Positions 25,601 to 38,355 are shown, numbered from the stretch's first letter. The stretch is 64,000 nt of DNA from Chrysaora quinquecirrha (GCA_014526335.1 JACTAT010000177.1:23320-87319); one strand, 5' to 3'. Notes: generated by a model not told the origin, from the letters alone. Made by a program: numbers and translations.

Positions 25601-28600
25601 GGATGCTCGAAAGCATCCCTAACTTAATTGGTCGGCCCTTGATCCTTACATGCGTAAGGAAAATTTCCTAAAATCGACCATGTACACTGCACATCAAGGT
25701 GTTAATTCGCATAATCTGTAGAAGAATGTAAGAAAGTTGATAGTGTATATGGTCCCTTAGGATTTCAAAATTGCGATGAACTCCTCTTTCGCTCTCAACT
25801 GCTTTTATGCTGTGCAAAGCCTGCTTTCTATCAAATCGTAGCGGTATCGGAAGAGGATCTGCGATCGTCTCGATCGCCTGCATTGCTGTCCCGATTCAAT
25901 GGAAACGTGCTCTCTCGATCACTACGACTGTCAGCTGTTTTCAGTCGTAATCATCGGGAGAGTATAAATGAGTTCAACATTCCCGATCCTCACTACTGTC
26001 AATGAAAAACTTTGGTGGAAACATAGCTAGATCGCAGAAGAATCAACTAATTTGCACTATCCTTGAAAATCTTTAAATTTGGCTTCGTTCCAGCCTCTAT
26101 CTACGATCCATCATTACGTTAAGTCGAAAAAGTTTTTCACAGAAAATACAATTGACCTTGTTGTTCGCTACTTATTCAAATTATTTCAATTCTTTAATTT
26201 TATCAATATTAAAAAATGAAACAAAATACACTAAGTTATTCAACGGATTATTTATAGTAAAATTTAATTTCAAATTAAATCTCCACCATTCGACCTCAAA
26301 ACCAAACTGATTCGGCTTTTGATTTCTTCATATCATATCTGGATTTCTGAGTCGTGAGTCAGAATCGGGATTACATAACGCAAAATTGCTTCAACAGAAA
26401 TAACAAATACCACTACGTAACATACCAACAGACGTCTTAAGAAAGGTTAAATTTAACGGTATTTTTCGTAATGCATTTCGCATGAAGTACTATTCTTTGC
26501 TGACATTAAGCTGAAAATCAGGATGCGAATTGACCTAACATCAATTGTAGATTGACAATGACTTGTATTTATTATAAGGTGTTCGAAAATACGGCTGTTC
26601 GGACCGGCAACGGCGCCATCTGATTGGTTCTTCGCCGGTCTGTACAAGCCGTATTGACCGGCGTTGATATGAGACATTGAGTTGGGAAAATGAAATACTG
26701 ACAAAATATGTTTTTTGAGTAAACATTCTCCAACAAAGTTCGAAAATATTATATAATGTTTTCAACACCATATAATAAAGCCTTTATTGAAGGATTGCGA
26801 GGTCAATGCAGGAAAATATTCGGACTTAAGCTTCTTGTACGGACCTTCACTGCGTTCAGTCCGTACGTCGTGCTTCGATCCGAATATTATCCAGCATTGA
26901 CCTCGCAATCGTTCAATAACCGCATAGTATTGCCTTCTTGTATGTCGTATTGGCCTTGTTTTATGTCTTGTATGTATGTTTGTATTGTATATATTGCCCT
27001 CTTAGCTCTGAGTAAGTGGTTGCATGTTGATGGGTGTTAATATGCCATATTCTATTCATAGCTTACTCCTTAGTTGCTAATTCAATCCACTCAGTCGAGG
27101 CTTTTGCAGTATCTGTTGTTGGTTTGACGCATTCGACCATGCATTAGAACAGAGCGTGGTGTCAAACCAACTGGAGATAAAAATAGACTTGTTGGTCAGT
27201 GAACGAAGCGGTGTATAATTTTCAATCATTATCTGTGTCATATGGCATATTAGAATCATACATTCGAGCATATTCTATAATAATTCCTCTATCATCCTAT
27301 CAGCTACCTCTCGGTTCGATTTGATCTCAAAGCTTCTTTAATCAATCTTCTCAATAGCTATCCCGTGTCGAAAACAAAAATACTTAATCAAGATTTCAAG
27401 AACTCTTCTTGCGCTGATTGGCCTGTGCATAAGCATATAAAAGATGACTGTTAGCTAAGTGAACGGCCCACTTCTATGCAGATCTCTAAGGATGCCAGAA
27501 TAAGTACGACATTCTGTTTAATATCAATGTGTTGTCTTGAGTGGAAAAGCTGCATCTTGAACGTTGCTTTCGTGGATGTTCTACTGATGTTTTAGTGCGA
27601 AACTGTAGATGTTGTTTTTAAACCGATCAAGTATCGAAACTCTTACAGGCAAAAACAATATAGCGATTCTCTGATGAAAACTAATGTACTGCCTAGTCTG
27701 GCTTTTATACTAGTGAATAAATTGAAAACAGAGTTGTCGGATCTGACTGTTCAGAATACTTTTCTGACGCTTCAGCGATTTCTGCATTTAAAATCAACTT
27801 CTAATCATGATGGTGTATCAAACCATGATCAAACAAGCCTCAGCGATAACATTAGTTAAAACACACATGAGCCCCACAGTAAACAAGATTAGATTGCAAC
27901 TGAAGATCTCTCTGATACGAAATAGATTTTCTAAAGCAATTCTCATAATAGCGGTCAGGTTCAATGAGGAATACTTTGCTAAAAATCATAATCATATCAT
28001 CCATTTTAACAGGATGAAATAAACTAATCCAAAATTTAACAAGAAAACATCAAAACATTGTGCATAATTTTCTTTAAGAAGCTATCAAACTTTTTTGACT
28101 TTCAATGCTGAGCTTTTCAAAGTCGGGCACATGCAAAACGGGAAAACCTGATCTTGACTAAAGCCAATTGCGTCCATTCTCTGAATGTGCGTCAATGAGG
28201 TTTTGGCAGTGGTAAACAGAAAAACATTTGCAAAAACATGGAATTTGCTTGCGTTTGCTGCTGTTCTTTTCTGATAGCATAATGAATTTATGATACAATC
28301 AATTTTAACAGGATAAATAAAAATATCTCAAAGATATACGAGTCAACCAGCGATGATTTGCCCAGTAAAGCTTATTACGTCCCCCGACCTAAAAATATGT
28401 TCCCACACGAATTTTTACAACACTTTTGCAACTCGAGGCTAAAATTCGCAATCAAATTGAACTATGGAGGCTCGGATGAAAAACAAAGAATATTCTGTCA
28501 AGAACAGGACGGTTTTAAACACAAACTAACATAGCTATTACAACATATATAATCCATCCGATTTCCCCACAGAAAAACCCATTTCTAGTAAAAGTTGGAA

Positions 28601-31600
28601 CAAAGCAAATTTAAATGAATTTGCTATGAAAATGAGTATTCAAACATTTTTCATGACAAGGCTAAGCACTACCAAAGGTTCTTTTCAACAAAAACAACAT
28701 GTGGCTATTGAAAGCGAGCAAGCAATATGTATGCTGAAGTCCTTCGTATATCCGACTGTTTCCACTTCGTGCGACATTGGCCATACTATACATTGTTTGA
28801 AATTCCTTGTCCCCCTTATTAAGGTTAGGAAACTGTTAAAAGTTAATTCATTTACATCTTCAAGGACATATTCATCTATGATGCCAAACGGGCATCGCAT
28901 TGATGAGGGCAGTTCCATCTTACGCATGAGTCGGCATCGGCAAATATGTTTGCCATAGGAGGACATACAGTAATGCAAGTTGGAAAATATGGGTACCGGC
29001 TGGCGAATCTTGACAAAAACCAAGTCAAAAAACTCTAGAAATCATTATGATATTATATTATTTGATGGGATAGTATAGCAAGAATCGCAATTGCACAGAC
29101 ATAAACATTACTCTTTGAAAAACAAGTTCCACGTAGGTGTCCATTGAAAAACGCCTTCGATGCACTTATTATTTCTTTATTTAATCATATAAGGATGGCA
29201 TGATTGGAAAAGAGAGCGAACAAAGATGATTTGATTTTGAATCGTTCCTGGAGAGTTGTTTACATCTGGATCTCGAAATGCAGCCCACACGTACTATTTT
29301 CCAAACAAATGGCGAAGTTTGATAACCTCGCGTCCTACTGCTTTATTCTAAAGATCTTTATTTTCAAATGAGATTCCTACGATACGTGAAAAATACATGA
29401 TATTAAATGAAAATATTATGTATGGCATGATGGGCTGGACTTTAGCCATAATTAATAAGCAATTTTGAATATGAATATCTGAATAGTGCACCCATATTGA
29501 AAGCCAATACAAGATGACATGGAATAAACCTTTGAGTCTTTGTGTCTCCTAAATGCAAACAAATATGGTCCCAGCTCAATTCAAAAAAGTGCCCACCACG
29601 TTTTGCGCTGAAGGGCTTTCTTTGACCAATGTAAAATATAACCAAGAAGCTATGGGAAGTGCGAGCTGAAATGGTCCACACGATATTGTGTACCTTATCG
29701 ACAAGCAGTCCCTCTTACATTTCAAAAGACAGACAACGCCTAACAAAGAATTTCACAGGCAGAGATCACGATTTCGAGACAGGACGACATCAAGGCATAG
29801 CAGTTAAGGTGCTGACCTGGGTGACCCTCGGACCCAGGGAAGATCGATGGTGCATACCACTTCCTGTGTGAATGCCCGGTGTGTGAAACACAAGGTACAG
29901 TTCTCTATACAGTACAACTGACTAACATTTGAATCCTAGCCCAACTCTCTTCAAAGAGCTAATACAAACGAATCATCAAACGCCGTCACCGTACGGCAAC
30001 TGAAACTAGCCATTGAAACTCGGTATAACGTCACCGTTAGCGTGTCTCTCAATACTCCATCGTTATTTATTTCTGTTTAGGTGTAAATATATATCTTTGC
30101 ACATATATTTGTGTCAGCCATGGCTGTAGTCGATAGGGCCAGTAGAATAGAAAAAAAAGTGGAATAGAAAAATTCAAAGTGGAATAGAAAAAAACAGAAC
30201 GGCTTTCCTTATATGCAGTTCCCTGTGGTTTTAAGACCTCGCCACGCCTAAAATGTTTTGGCCAGAGGTACTTAATTGCTTTTAAGTTGAGAACAAGAAG
30301 TTCTTCTTAGGCATAGTTTCAGTGTAAAATATATAGCTACACTTCGTTAATAAGACAGACTAGTCACGAAACTTCTTTCTGTATAAGAAACAGCATCAGC
30401 AGTTACCAAATATTGTCATTTAGTGATAGAAAATTCGCAACAAAAGTGAATGGATTGGATATCAAGGAAGTTGGAATCGTTCTCTAATGTACAGGCATTA
30501 TTTATAAGGAACCACTTTATAAGGAACCTACATGTAGAAGGCCTGAAAATTTAAAGAACTTACACACTTGTTTTTATAAGAATACAGTCTATAAGAATAT
30601 TCAGGCTCAAAATTGCTGAAATTTAAGAATTATTTAAGAATAATCTGAGGCTCAAGCTTGACGAGGACCATTTTTATTTCTCTGCGTTTTTTACACTGCA
30701 CAATAAGTGTGATTGTCAGGCAACTGTATTTGTTTTGAAATGCATACACGTTTTTTTTTATAAGAACAAAGTATATAAGAACATAAGGCTTCAGAGGCTG
30801 AAAAGTTAAGAACATTCTTAGAACATTACAAGGCTTTGTGAAGCTAGAAACAAATTAAAATTTACTTTCTTAAATGGCGCTGTCCTGTTCTCAACTCTAG
30901 AAAACAGGTGAACTATCAATCATTGTGACTATATGTGAAATTTTTACATGTGCGTCCTTTTCGTAGCAATTATCACCTAATTTGAAAAACAACAGCTTTT
31001 AAAAAAGCAAGAAAATTAAGAACATGTTAAGAACATTTTGAGCCTTCAAATCCAAAAAATTAAGAACATTGCATGGCTTTCTTCAATTTCAGTGTTCTTA
31101 TAAAAAAAAAAACGTGTACATCCAGTCTGACTCTTTGATACAGTAACTCTTTTTATTAATAAAATAACAAATGACAAAGATTTGACTTATTTCTCTTGAT
31201 CTTCAGGCCAATTTACAACATTGATGATTAAGAATAATTTAAGAATATTTTCAGGCTCAAAATCGAATAAGCTTAAGAATAATCGAGGCTCGGCAAAAAA
31301 TAAGGTATTCTTATAAAAAAAAAAGTGTGTATACTACGTACTAGAGAGAAAATAACTAAAGAACTTTTTATTGTTGAATAGTTTTATCACTGCAAACAAT
31401 TAAGAATTAAAATGCACGTTCCATTCATTTGCAGTCGAAAATCACATGAATTGTACGTTTACGGATGTATCAAATGTTTCCGTGAGTAGTCTCGAGCTAT
31501 GCTCACATCTAAGTGTCTCTGTATAGTAGTCATGAAACTGAACATGCAGTTAAAATGAAGGAACTTTTGGAACTACCATCGTCTCAAAAGAAGTCCAAAA

Positions 31601-32839
31601 ATAAGGAACTTTAAGAACTAGGCCTTGAGCTAGGTTCTTTATAAAAAAGCGTGTACTCAATACTTGATTTAACTGCTTATTCTCTTTACGAAACCTACCA
31701 TATGCAGACAAACAGCATAATATATAGTTTTTATGATTTCTTAACTGCCTTTAATTATTCTTAACTATTGCATTAATATTGTCTAAAGGGCTGGGTCTAA
31801 AGAGTCTTACATATTCGGTCGATAAAAAGCTGTAGCAATTCTGCAATTCGAAGCAAAAAGGCTATAGAGTATTTGTGTAGAAAGTTTTCTGAGCACCACA
31901 AGGCAAGCTTTCCCATTGGACACATTTAGATTTAGATCTTGGATTTCCATCTAAATGTTGGCGAATTTTGCAACTCGCTATTGCTTTGTTTTTTGTCTGC
32001 GGGATTTTTTGACAGTCTGGTTTTTCGTAATGACTTGACCTGATAAAAACATTTTATTTACACCAAGGAGTATTGTCTGCGGTCAAAGTTTGGAAAACGC
32101 CCGAATTTTTAGTCATTTCGTTCTGATAAGTAGTGAGGTATTTTTATAAAGATTTCGATAACACGAACTTCGAATTTAAACACAAAACATCGTTGGAGTT
32201 CGCGTTTGAATAGCGCGTTGATCTCCTGGATAATTCAAGATTACGGACACTTTTATAAATCATAGAAAGCAAATATAAAGTAAGCCTTGCTTAGTCTTGC
32301 AAATCCAACAGTTTGCGAAATCGTTTCTAACTTGATTTTTTACGAAATTCATCTCAGAAAATTAGAAAGTCTAAATGTATTAAATAAAATACAGAATGTG
32401 TAGAAGAAGGAAGTCACACCTGATCTAGTGATCTAAAACTATATCAGATCTATTATTCTGTAGAACAAACGGTTTGCTTTGTTAAAGCTTCGTTGGGGCA
32501 GGCCCAATTTTTTAATTTACTCATGCTGTTTTGCACAGCTTTCATCTACAGATAACTTTACTCATTTACACAGAGAAATCTGAGAACGAGGAAACCAGTG
32601 GTTTTAGTTAGTTAAACCACCATACCAAATCATCCTACCAAAAAAGCTACAGTAGTAGGCACTTGCGCTTTTAAGTATCAAAAAATGTGTCTATATTTAC
32701 CCAAAAAGTTATAGTAGTTTTCTCTGCCCTCTTTTGAGTCTTCAAAGCTCAGGCCATTGATCTGGAGCACTTTAGCTGCGGCTACAGCCAAAATGATGAG
32801 CAATGCAAAACGAGAGAATCTCAAGTTAACTGACTCCAT
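22658..32839 (-). CDS. Secreted protein with three ShKT domains (gene 2), seven exons
   Basis: Exons from 5' to 3' on the minus strand: 32839-32701 (ATG, signal peptide with core RFALLIILAVAAA), 25299-25252 (48 nt), 24710-24600 (ShKT, ends ETCGVCG), 23983-23888 (motif YGCCWDN then GPEKQGCP), 23413-23312 (ShKT, starts CIDTHPDC, ends CGVKC), 22863-22744 (ShKT, starts CEDDPYQAEVC, ends TCGFC) and 22671-22658 (last residues then TGA). Every junction is phase 1 with GT-AG sites, so the modules are shuffle-compatible. The product should be secreted and rich in disulphides. The GCC-type module resembles short cysteine motifs of extracellular matrix proteins. ShKT domains occur in toxins but also in proteases and matrix proteins; no function is assigned. 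Intron 1 (about 7.4 kb) holds nested MITEs. The gene is paralogous to and convergent with the gene at 5.4-13.3 kb. Confidence 0.85.
26784..26919. repeat. Short foldback element in gene 2 intron 1
   Basis: Arms 26784-26824 and 26879-26919 are imperfect complements sharing TTGCGAGGTCAATGC. A further palindrome around GTACGGACC/GGTCCGTAC-like sequence lies in the loop. Non-coding MITE-like structure. Confidence 0.65.
26925..30489. other. Intronic sequence of gene 2, nothing recognised
   Basis: Part of the long first intron. A pair of overlapping frames on opposite strands at about 28626-29023 (110 and 112 codons) lacks recognisable domains and codon or splice support. Confidence 0.35.
30563..31329. 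mobile_element. TA-target MITE, AAGAAT family, inserted in the AAGGAAC MITE
   Basis: Tips CACACTTGTTTTTATAAGAA (left) and the complement of TTCTTATAAAAAAAAAAGTG followed by TG (right). TA lies at 30561-30562 and 31330-31331. Comparison with the sister copy of the host element shows exactly one TA duplicated on insertion. The AAGAAT word recurs subterminally next to GAGGCT/AGGCTC. It is itself interrupted by the AAGAAC-family element. Confidence 0.9.
30747..31116. mobile_element. TA-target MITE, AAGAAC family, innermost of the nest
   Basis: A 370-bp element with tips CACGTTTTTTTTTTATAAGA and its complement, flanked by TA at 30745-30746 and 31117-31118. It sits inside the AAGAAT-family element, so it is the youngest insertion of the three. 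The nearly full-length relative at 20675-21028 shows family membership. Confidence 0.9.
31656..32700. other. Intronic sequence of gene 2, nothing recognised
   Basis: AT-rich intron directly 3' of the signal-peptide exon on the minus strand. Confidence 0.35.
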
Positions 32840-33727
32840 CTTGTTGCTGACGATGATTTACTGTAGGTGTATTCAACAGCAACTTTTTGAAAATTAATTT
32901 GATGGCTTAATAAAAAGATTTAGTTCAAGCAGAGTGTAGCTTTTAGTTAGATACTCAATGAATATTTCGGCTTTTCGCTGAAATAGCTTCTTCGATTTCT
33001 TCACACAATCACCACTGTCGTCTTGAAAAGTGCACGATATCTGAACCACAACTGAAAAGATTTGACCTTAAATAGACAATTTATCAACAACAATGACATT
33101 CCAATGTACTTAGGATATTTGATCCCTTGTCTGCAAAAAGCGATAACAAAGACCATAATACTCTGAGTTAATCGCCTTAAAGAATTCCATAATATCTTCT
33201 GAAGCTGTCTTACAGAATTCCTTTTTTCATCTAATAATAATGATCTAGATTAAAAACTTGATTTACTGGGCGGTAATGCTGTGGTTAGATCAATATTTCT
33301 ATTGCACACGAATTTCTCTGTAAACAACTTTAATTTTCGAGGAACTTACACAATGTCATAGCCAATGCAATGCATAGTTCAAAAATTTTTGAGCCTGTAC
33401 CTACAATCATAATAAAAGTGGTTGCAAAAACTTCAAAGGCTACAAGAAGTATGAATTTAAAAGAAAATTATCAATATAAATGTCGAAATATTGATTTTAA
33501 AAACATATAAGACTATTAAACTAACATGTAGAACTTAGAACGTTTTTGACAAAATGATAGAAGCTTGCAAAATGGCCTGAGTTATATTTCGCTTCATTTG
33601 GTTCGAACTTACAAGGAGGTTTTCGTTACATCCCCATATCTTGTGAGTATTAATAATAGCATTGCTAGATTAATATGAGCTTCCGTCAAATTATTACTTT
33701 CTGTCTGTCAGTTCTCGTAAAATTATA
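32840..33727. other. 5' flank of gene 2, presumed UTR and promoter region
   Basis: Lies upstream of the gene 2 ATG on the minus strand. The 5' UTR and promoter should be here, but no core promoter element could be called with confidence. Confidence 0.3.
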
Positions 33728-33850
33728 AGAATATCCCAATTTTTGCCAAGGCATGAACTTTTCCATTGTTATTCTTAAATTTCCATTGTTCTTTGGCAAT
33801 TTTGAGTCTGAATATTCTTATAGACTGTATTCTTATCAAAAAAAAGAGTG
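33728..33850. mobile_element. Fragment of AAGAAT-family MITE (right end)
   Basis: ATTCTTAAAT and TATTCTTATAG words lead to the tip ATTCTTATCAAAAAAAAGAG followed by TG, then TA at 33851-33852. The left tip is missing or diverged. Confidence 0.6.
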
Positions 33851-34173
33851 TACGTATGTGTGTATCATCCTGTGCATATTGTTGTAACTATTTCCAAATA
33901 TGGTATTATATTGTGGTACCACTATGGTGGTATGACACCAGCGAATGCAAATGTAAGCCTCTTTGCATTCTTGAAATACTGTTCGCATGAAAATATTTAA
34001 AATATCCTCTGTTAAGCATTTCGTACTATCCTTAGGAAATCTTAAATGAGCTCATTCCGACTTAAAATCATCATTAGAATCCCGTGTTAAGGACCACTTT
34101 GTGAATTATGCTGATGTACACTGATGTACTAAGTTATCATGTTTCATTACCTGTTTTGTTATATTGTGATACA

Positions 34174-35585
34174 GGGATGTTCTTTTAACTGGACTCCACG
34201 ACCTCACGACCCCAGACCATACGACCCTACGACCTCACGACCATACGACCCTATTTTTATTCATGATTTTTTATTTTCATAAATAGTAAATTCTAAGTTG
34301 ATTTTCATTAAAAAGTACCAAGATGATTTTGATTTTGATTTATAAAACCATTCGGAATCATTTGATAGGTGAACTTGACTTATTTCAGTATCGTGTTATC
34401 CCCGACAGTTAGCCCAGAGATCAAACAAGCGGTTTGATATGTAAACATTGCTATTTACAATCGTGTTTCATTTTCCAATGCTATATTACATTACATCGAT
34501 ACCTGCAATGCTGAATTCTATTTTGTTCGAGATCGGTAGAAAATTATATTTTGTCTTTAGAAAATATTATTTATTTTAAACGGTCTTTCTAATTTGCGAA
34601 TGCTCACTGCCGAACCAGAAGTTAAGAGCAAGAACAAACTGAAAAATTTTTAATTTCAGGTCCCATGTTAAAACTGGACTAAATTTTTCAAAATCTTTGA
34701 GCTTTTATAAAGCTCGCACCAGTAATGATTTCGTTTCGGGTCTCACTAAAGCCTAATACATGGCTACAAAAACCGTTCATATAAAGAATTTATGCACGTT
34801 TATAAAGCTTTATAAGAAACACCGGCCTGAAATTTGGGTCAAAATTTTTTGCTACCTCACAAACTATTTGAGATGCGCGCAAGTAAAATTCACCAACGTA
34901 AAGCCCTTGCCCGGAGAGGCATTTTAAACATGTTTTCGAGAAGGTAGGGGGGTGACAAGTACTTGAAAAATCGCTTCAAAAACAAGAAACAAGCAGGCTG
35001 AAATCAAAGCCAGCAAGGTGTTCTTATAAAATAGCTTCTATGTTTACAGTCCCGATTTTAGCTACATTTTGAATTGGTCGAGGGATATCAAATGCATAAA
35101 TTTTATTTATCACTTTTAACCTTCAAAACCATAAGTCATTCGTAGTCAAAGATAAAACTGTTTGAGTTTTAGGTGGCCAATGCGAAAATGCTTCGTTGTG
35201 TTGCTCAAGTTTACCTATCATTCCATTGGTGTCACGCCATGCTGACATGTTAGAAATAACTTCAGGCACCAAAATGCCATTAAAGTAATCCAAGACTCGC
35301 GAATAACAATACAGTGTAATGCAAACTGCTGTTTACTTGTGCACTAACCGCATGGATATCATGATAGCTACTGAAATAAGTCAAGTTCACCTATCAAATG
35401 ATTCCGAATGGTTTTGTAAATCAAAATCAAAGTCATCTTGGTACTTTTTAATGAAAATCAACTTAGAATTTACTATTTATGAAAATAAAAAATCATGAAT
35501 AAAAATAGGGTCGTATGGTCGTGAGGTCGTAGGGTCGTGTGGTCTGGGGTCGTGAGGTCGTGGAGTCCAGTTAAAAGAACATCCC
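34174..35585. mobile_element. Foldback DNA transposon, about 215-bp inverted repeats, 8-bp TSD
   Basis: Arms 34174-34388 and 35368-35585 are near-identical inverted repeats starting GGGATGTTCTTTTAACTGG. Each carries clustered ACGACC/CACGACC motifs just inside the tip. Perfect 8-bp duplications GTGATACA flank it at 34166-34173 and 35586-35593. The 8-bp duplication fits hAT or P-like elements. The 1.0-kb centre has no transposase, so it is non-autonomous. Confidence 0.88.
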
Positions 35586-36130
35586 GTGATACAGGAACCA
35601 TTTTGAGTGATCATGTCTTGTTAATTTTCCGCCTTATTTAAAATGGTTTCTTAATCATAGCTTTATTATTCAAAAATTGATACTGTTCCCAAAAATATGA
35701 CACATCACACGTGGGAATTTCTGGATACTCAGAAAAAATAGGAAAACGTTTTAGTATTTGTGGCCTGTAAACGCGACAATGATGAAATGTAGATTAACCC
35801 TTGTTTTCTGTTTGCAAATACAGACCTACACAAAATATAGTGTACATTTCTTGTTAAAGAATGGAGACATTTAAGTCTGAGCCTCGTGATCTAATTACTT
35901 TGTTATTAATATCAAGGGAACAATGCTACATTTATACCCACGTTCCTTTATGAGAATACCAAAATATTTGAGTACATCAATATTCTTAAAATTTTCGATT
36001 TTAGCCTAGAATTAGCTACTCTTATATCATTCTCAACCGACAACACGTGTAAGTTTGATATAAGTCGAAAAAGGAAACTCAGGTCTTTCCTATTGTCTTT
36101 CTTCATCATAGAAACGAAACGTAATAATAG

Positions 36131-36863
36131 CAGGGGCGCAAATGAGGGGGGGTGTGGGGGGGTGTGACACCCCCCCAATAATTTTGTCAACCGGTCCCAG
36201 TAGCTTCTTTATAGTGATAAAGTCGGTCCCGATCCGGCTCTGAACTAAATTATTTCCATTTTCAATAGTAATAAACAGAGTTGTACCCGAAACCCAAAGA
36301 AAAATCGGTAAAAAATTGCTCTCATGCAGATCATTGAACATTGAACTTAATTCACCACGCTGTTTTGCATAGCAGGAGATAGTGATGATGTTTTCTTGAA
36401 AGAACAAATTAGCAAACAAAAGGGCCAGAGCAGCTAGGCGGGACAACTTTCGGCCAATTGCAACCCAATCCCTTCATGACAGTACAATGTATTGGTAGTC
36501 AATACTGCCGTTAGTCAGGAGATGCCTAGCTGTACAACAAAGACAAGTTGTGTCAGCCATTTCTGGCCTTATTTTTTATGTTTCTGGACAATTCCGGGCG
36601 TCAGGCGACGACATCGACATAAATTTTGACAAAACTTGTTGTTTCTTAGGTTTTCTTCAACAGCTGGGCTACGCAAAAAATACATTAAAAGAGTCCTGAA
36701 ATGGTCACCAGAGCGATTCTAGCAACCCAATTTTTCAAAATTTTCCGGGGGAGTATGCCCCCGAACCCCCCTAGGTGGGTGCGCTGTTCGGCACACAAAG
36801 ACCAATACCCTTCGGTCCCACTTCATGACACCCCCCCAATAATTTTTTCGATTTGCGCCCCTG
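36131..36863. mobile_element. Non-autonomous hAT element, 8-bp TSD AATAATAG
   Basis: Tips CAGGGGCGCAAAT and ATTTGCGCCCCTG, each followed inward by CACCCCCCCAATAATTTT-type sequence, are flanked by perfect AATAATAG duplications at 36123-36130 and 36864-36871. The minus-strand frame across 36090-36446 runs over the tip and shows no transposase domain. Confidence 0.88.
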
Positions 36864-36873
36864 AATAATAGTA

Positions 36874-37257
36874 CACTTTTTTAATAAAAAACCGCTCAGT
36901 AACAAACTAGGGCTGAATTGACCTTAACATTAGGCAACTTGAGGGCTCAAGTGAATAACTGTAAACAACTAAGAAGTCAAACAACCAAGCTTATACACTT
37001 TCTTGTTGTTAGCAAAATTGTTTGTGTTCTTATGTTTTGCATGTTGAAGTTCGTTAGCTAAAATTTTTCCACTTACTGTCTCCCAGAAGTCGTGTTGTAG
37101 GTCTAACAGTTGACGATTTTGACCAGCGAAGTCATGGGTGGCTGTTAGGAACAAAAATTTTTTAGCAATTTTAAGCAACTTTTAGGGCTGAAATGTCTAA
37201 CATTTTAAGCAACTTTGAGGGCTGGACAAAAGTCCAGTTGCTTATTTAAAAAAAGTG
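36874..37257. mobile_element. TA-target MITE, AAGCAAC family (copy 1)
   Basis: Tips CACTTTTTTAATAAAAAACC and the complement of TTGCTTATTTAAAAAAAGTG, flanked by TA at 36872-36873 and 37258-37259. AAGCAAC-type words with GGGCT spacers occur inside both ends. The interior matches 51102-51489 in inverted orientation along its whole length. It abuts the hAT target duplication on its left. Confidence 0.85.
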
Positions 37258-37412
37258 TAGCTTAACACTACTAAACACAGTCACAACACAAGATTTATGA
37301 TTGTAGGAGCTTAACACTTATAGCAAAAAAAACACTCTACTTACTGGCAAAACTCTGGTAACAAAAATCAATCTCTTGAAAAAAAAATTGAGCCTTGTTT
37401 TTTTTCTCAATA

Positions 37413-37479
37413 CACTCTTAAATTGCAGCCACTTTGAGCCTCAATATTCTTATAAAACATATTTTTATAAAAAATTGTG
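37413..37479. mobile_element. Miniature 67-bp remnant of AAGAAT-family MITE
   Basis: CACTCTTAAATTGC at the left and TTTTTATAAAAAATTGTG at the right are flanked by TA at 37411-37412 and 37480-37481. It contains one AGCCTCAATATTCTTATAA block, an extreme internal deletion or a single-end derivative. Confidence 0.5.
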
Positions 37480-37588
37480 TACATGTGGGTGATATTCAAA
37501 ATCATGCTGCCCTTCAATTGAACTGAACAACCAAAAGGTCTTTGCATTTCATAATGCAGTACTTTCATTTTCATTTAAGAATATTTTA

Positions 37589-37959
37589 CACTCTTTTTTT
37601 TATAAGAATACTATAAATTTTGCCCAGCCTCAATATTCTTAAGAAATTTTCGTTTTGAGCCTGAAAATATTCTTAAATTATTCTTATTTTTTCAAACATG
37701 ATATGGTTTCAGGGGAACATAGTTAAAAGAAAAATTACGAGTAAATGGCGGAGCGAAAGAAAAATTCAACTATTATAACAATAAGAATGTTGTTTAACAA
37801 TCATGAAGTTTCGTTTTAACATTGCAAAACAGGCAACTGCTTAAAATGAGGCACAAATATGCGAGCTGAGGCTGACCATATTCTTAAAATATTCTTAAAA
37901 ATTGAATGATTCTGAGCCTCAATATTCTTATAAACTTTATTCTTATAAAAAAAAGAGTG
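37589..37959. mobile_element. TA-target MITE, AAGAAT family
   Basis: Tips CACTCTTTTTTTTATAAGAA and its complement, flanked by TA at 37587-37588 and 37960-37961. AAGAATA / TATTCTT words occur at and below both tips with GAGCCT/AGGCT spacers. 371 bp, non-coding. Confidence 0.85.
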
Positions 37960-38355
37960 TAATTGGAAGTAAAATAATGGTTTCGATGACTGAATGATTT
38001 CGTCCCAGGATATCCGAGGTGGACAGGGCCTAGTCACCCCTTGTGGCCAACTCAATATATTTTCGACTTAACTATATAAAACTCCTTTGTTTGTGTCTTG
38101 ATCAAAAGAAAGAACAAAGGATAAAAGAATTGGAATGATGTAAAATGAAAAATGAAACAAAATAACCAAACCACTTCAATTGCACAACACTGGTCCGTTA
38201 TCTAAACCGTAACCACAGAAATGTAAACGATATTTTAATTCCTCTTCAAAATTATTTGGTTCTGTGAATAGAGCATTGTTTTCAAGATTAAAGACCTTCA
38301 TATCGTCATAGTCACAGAAAACATCAATGACTATGTTTTGGCTATTTCTAAAAAG

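Larger units (their letters stand above)
30492..31653. mobile_element. TA-target MITE, AAGGAAC family, carrying two nested insertions
   Basis: Outer element of a three-level nest. Its tips lead into TTTATAAGGAACC and GGTTCTTTATAAAAAAGCGTG, flanked by TA at 30490-30491 and 31654-31655. The uninterrupted sister copy at 52741-53139 gives the empty site. Removing the 767-bp insert plus one TA leaves about 393 bp, matching the 399-bp sister. Confidence 0.9.

Noticed and set aside
28626..29023. Overlapping 110- and 112-codon frames on opposite strands
   Set aside because: No recognisable domain or splice context; located in an intron of gene 2.
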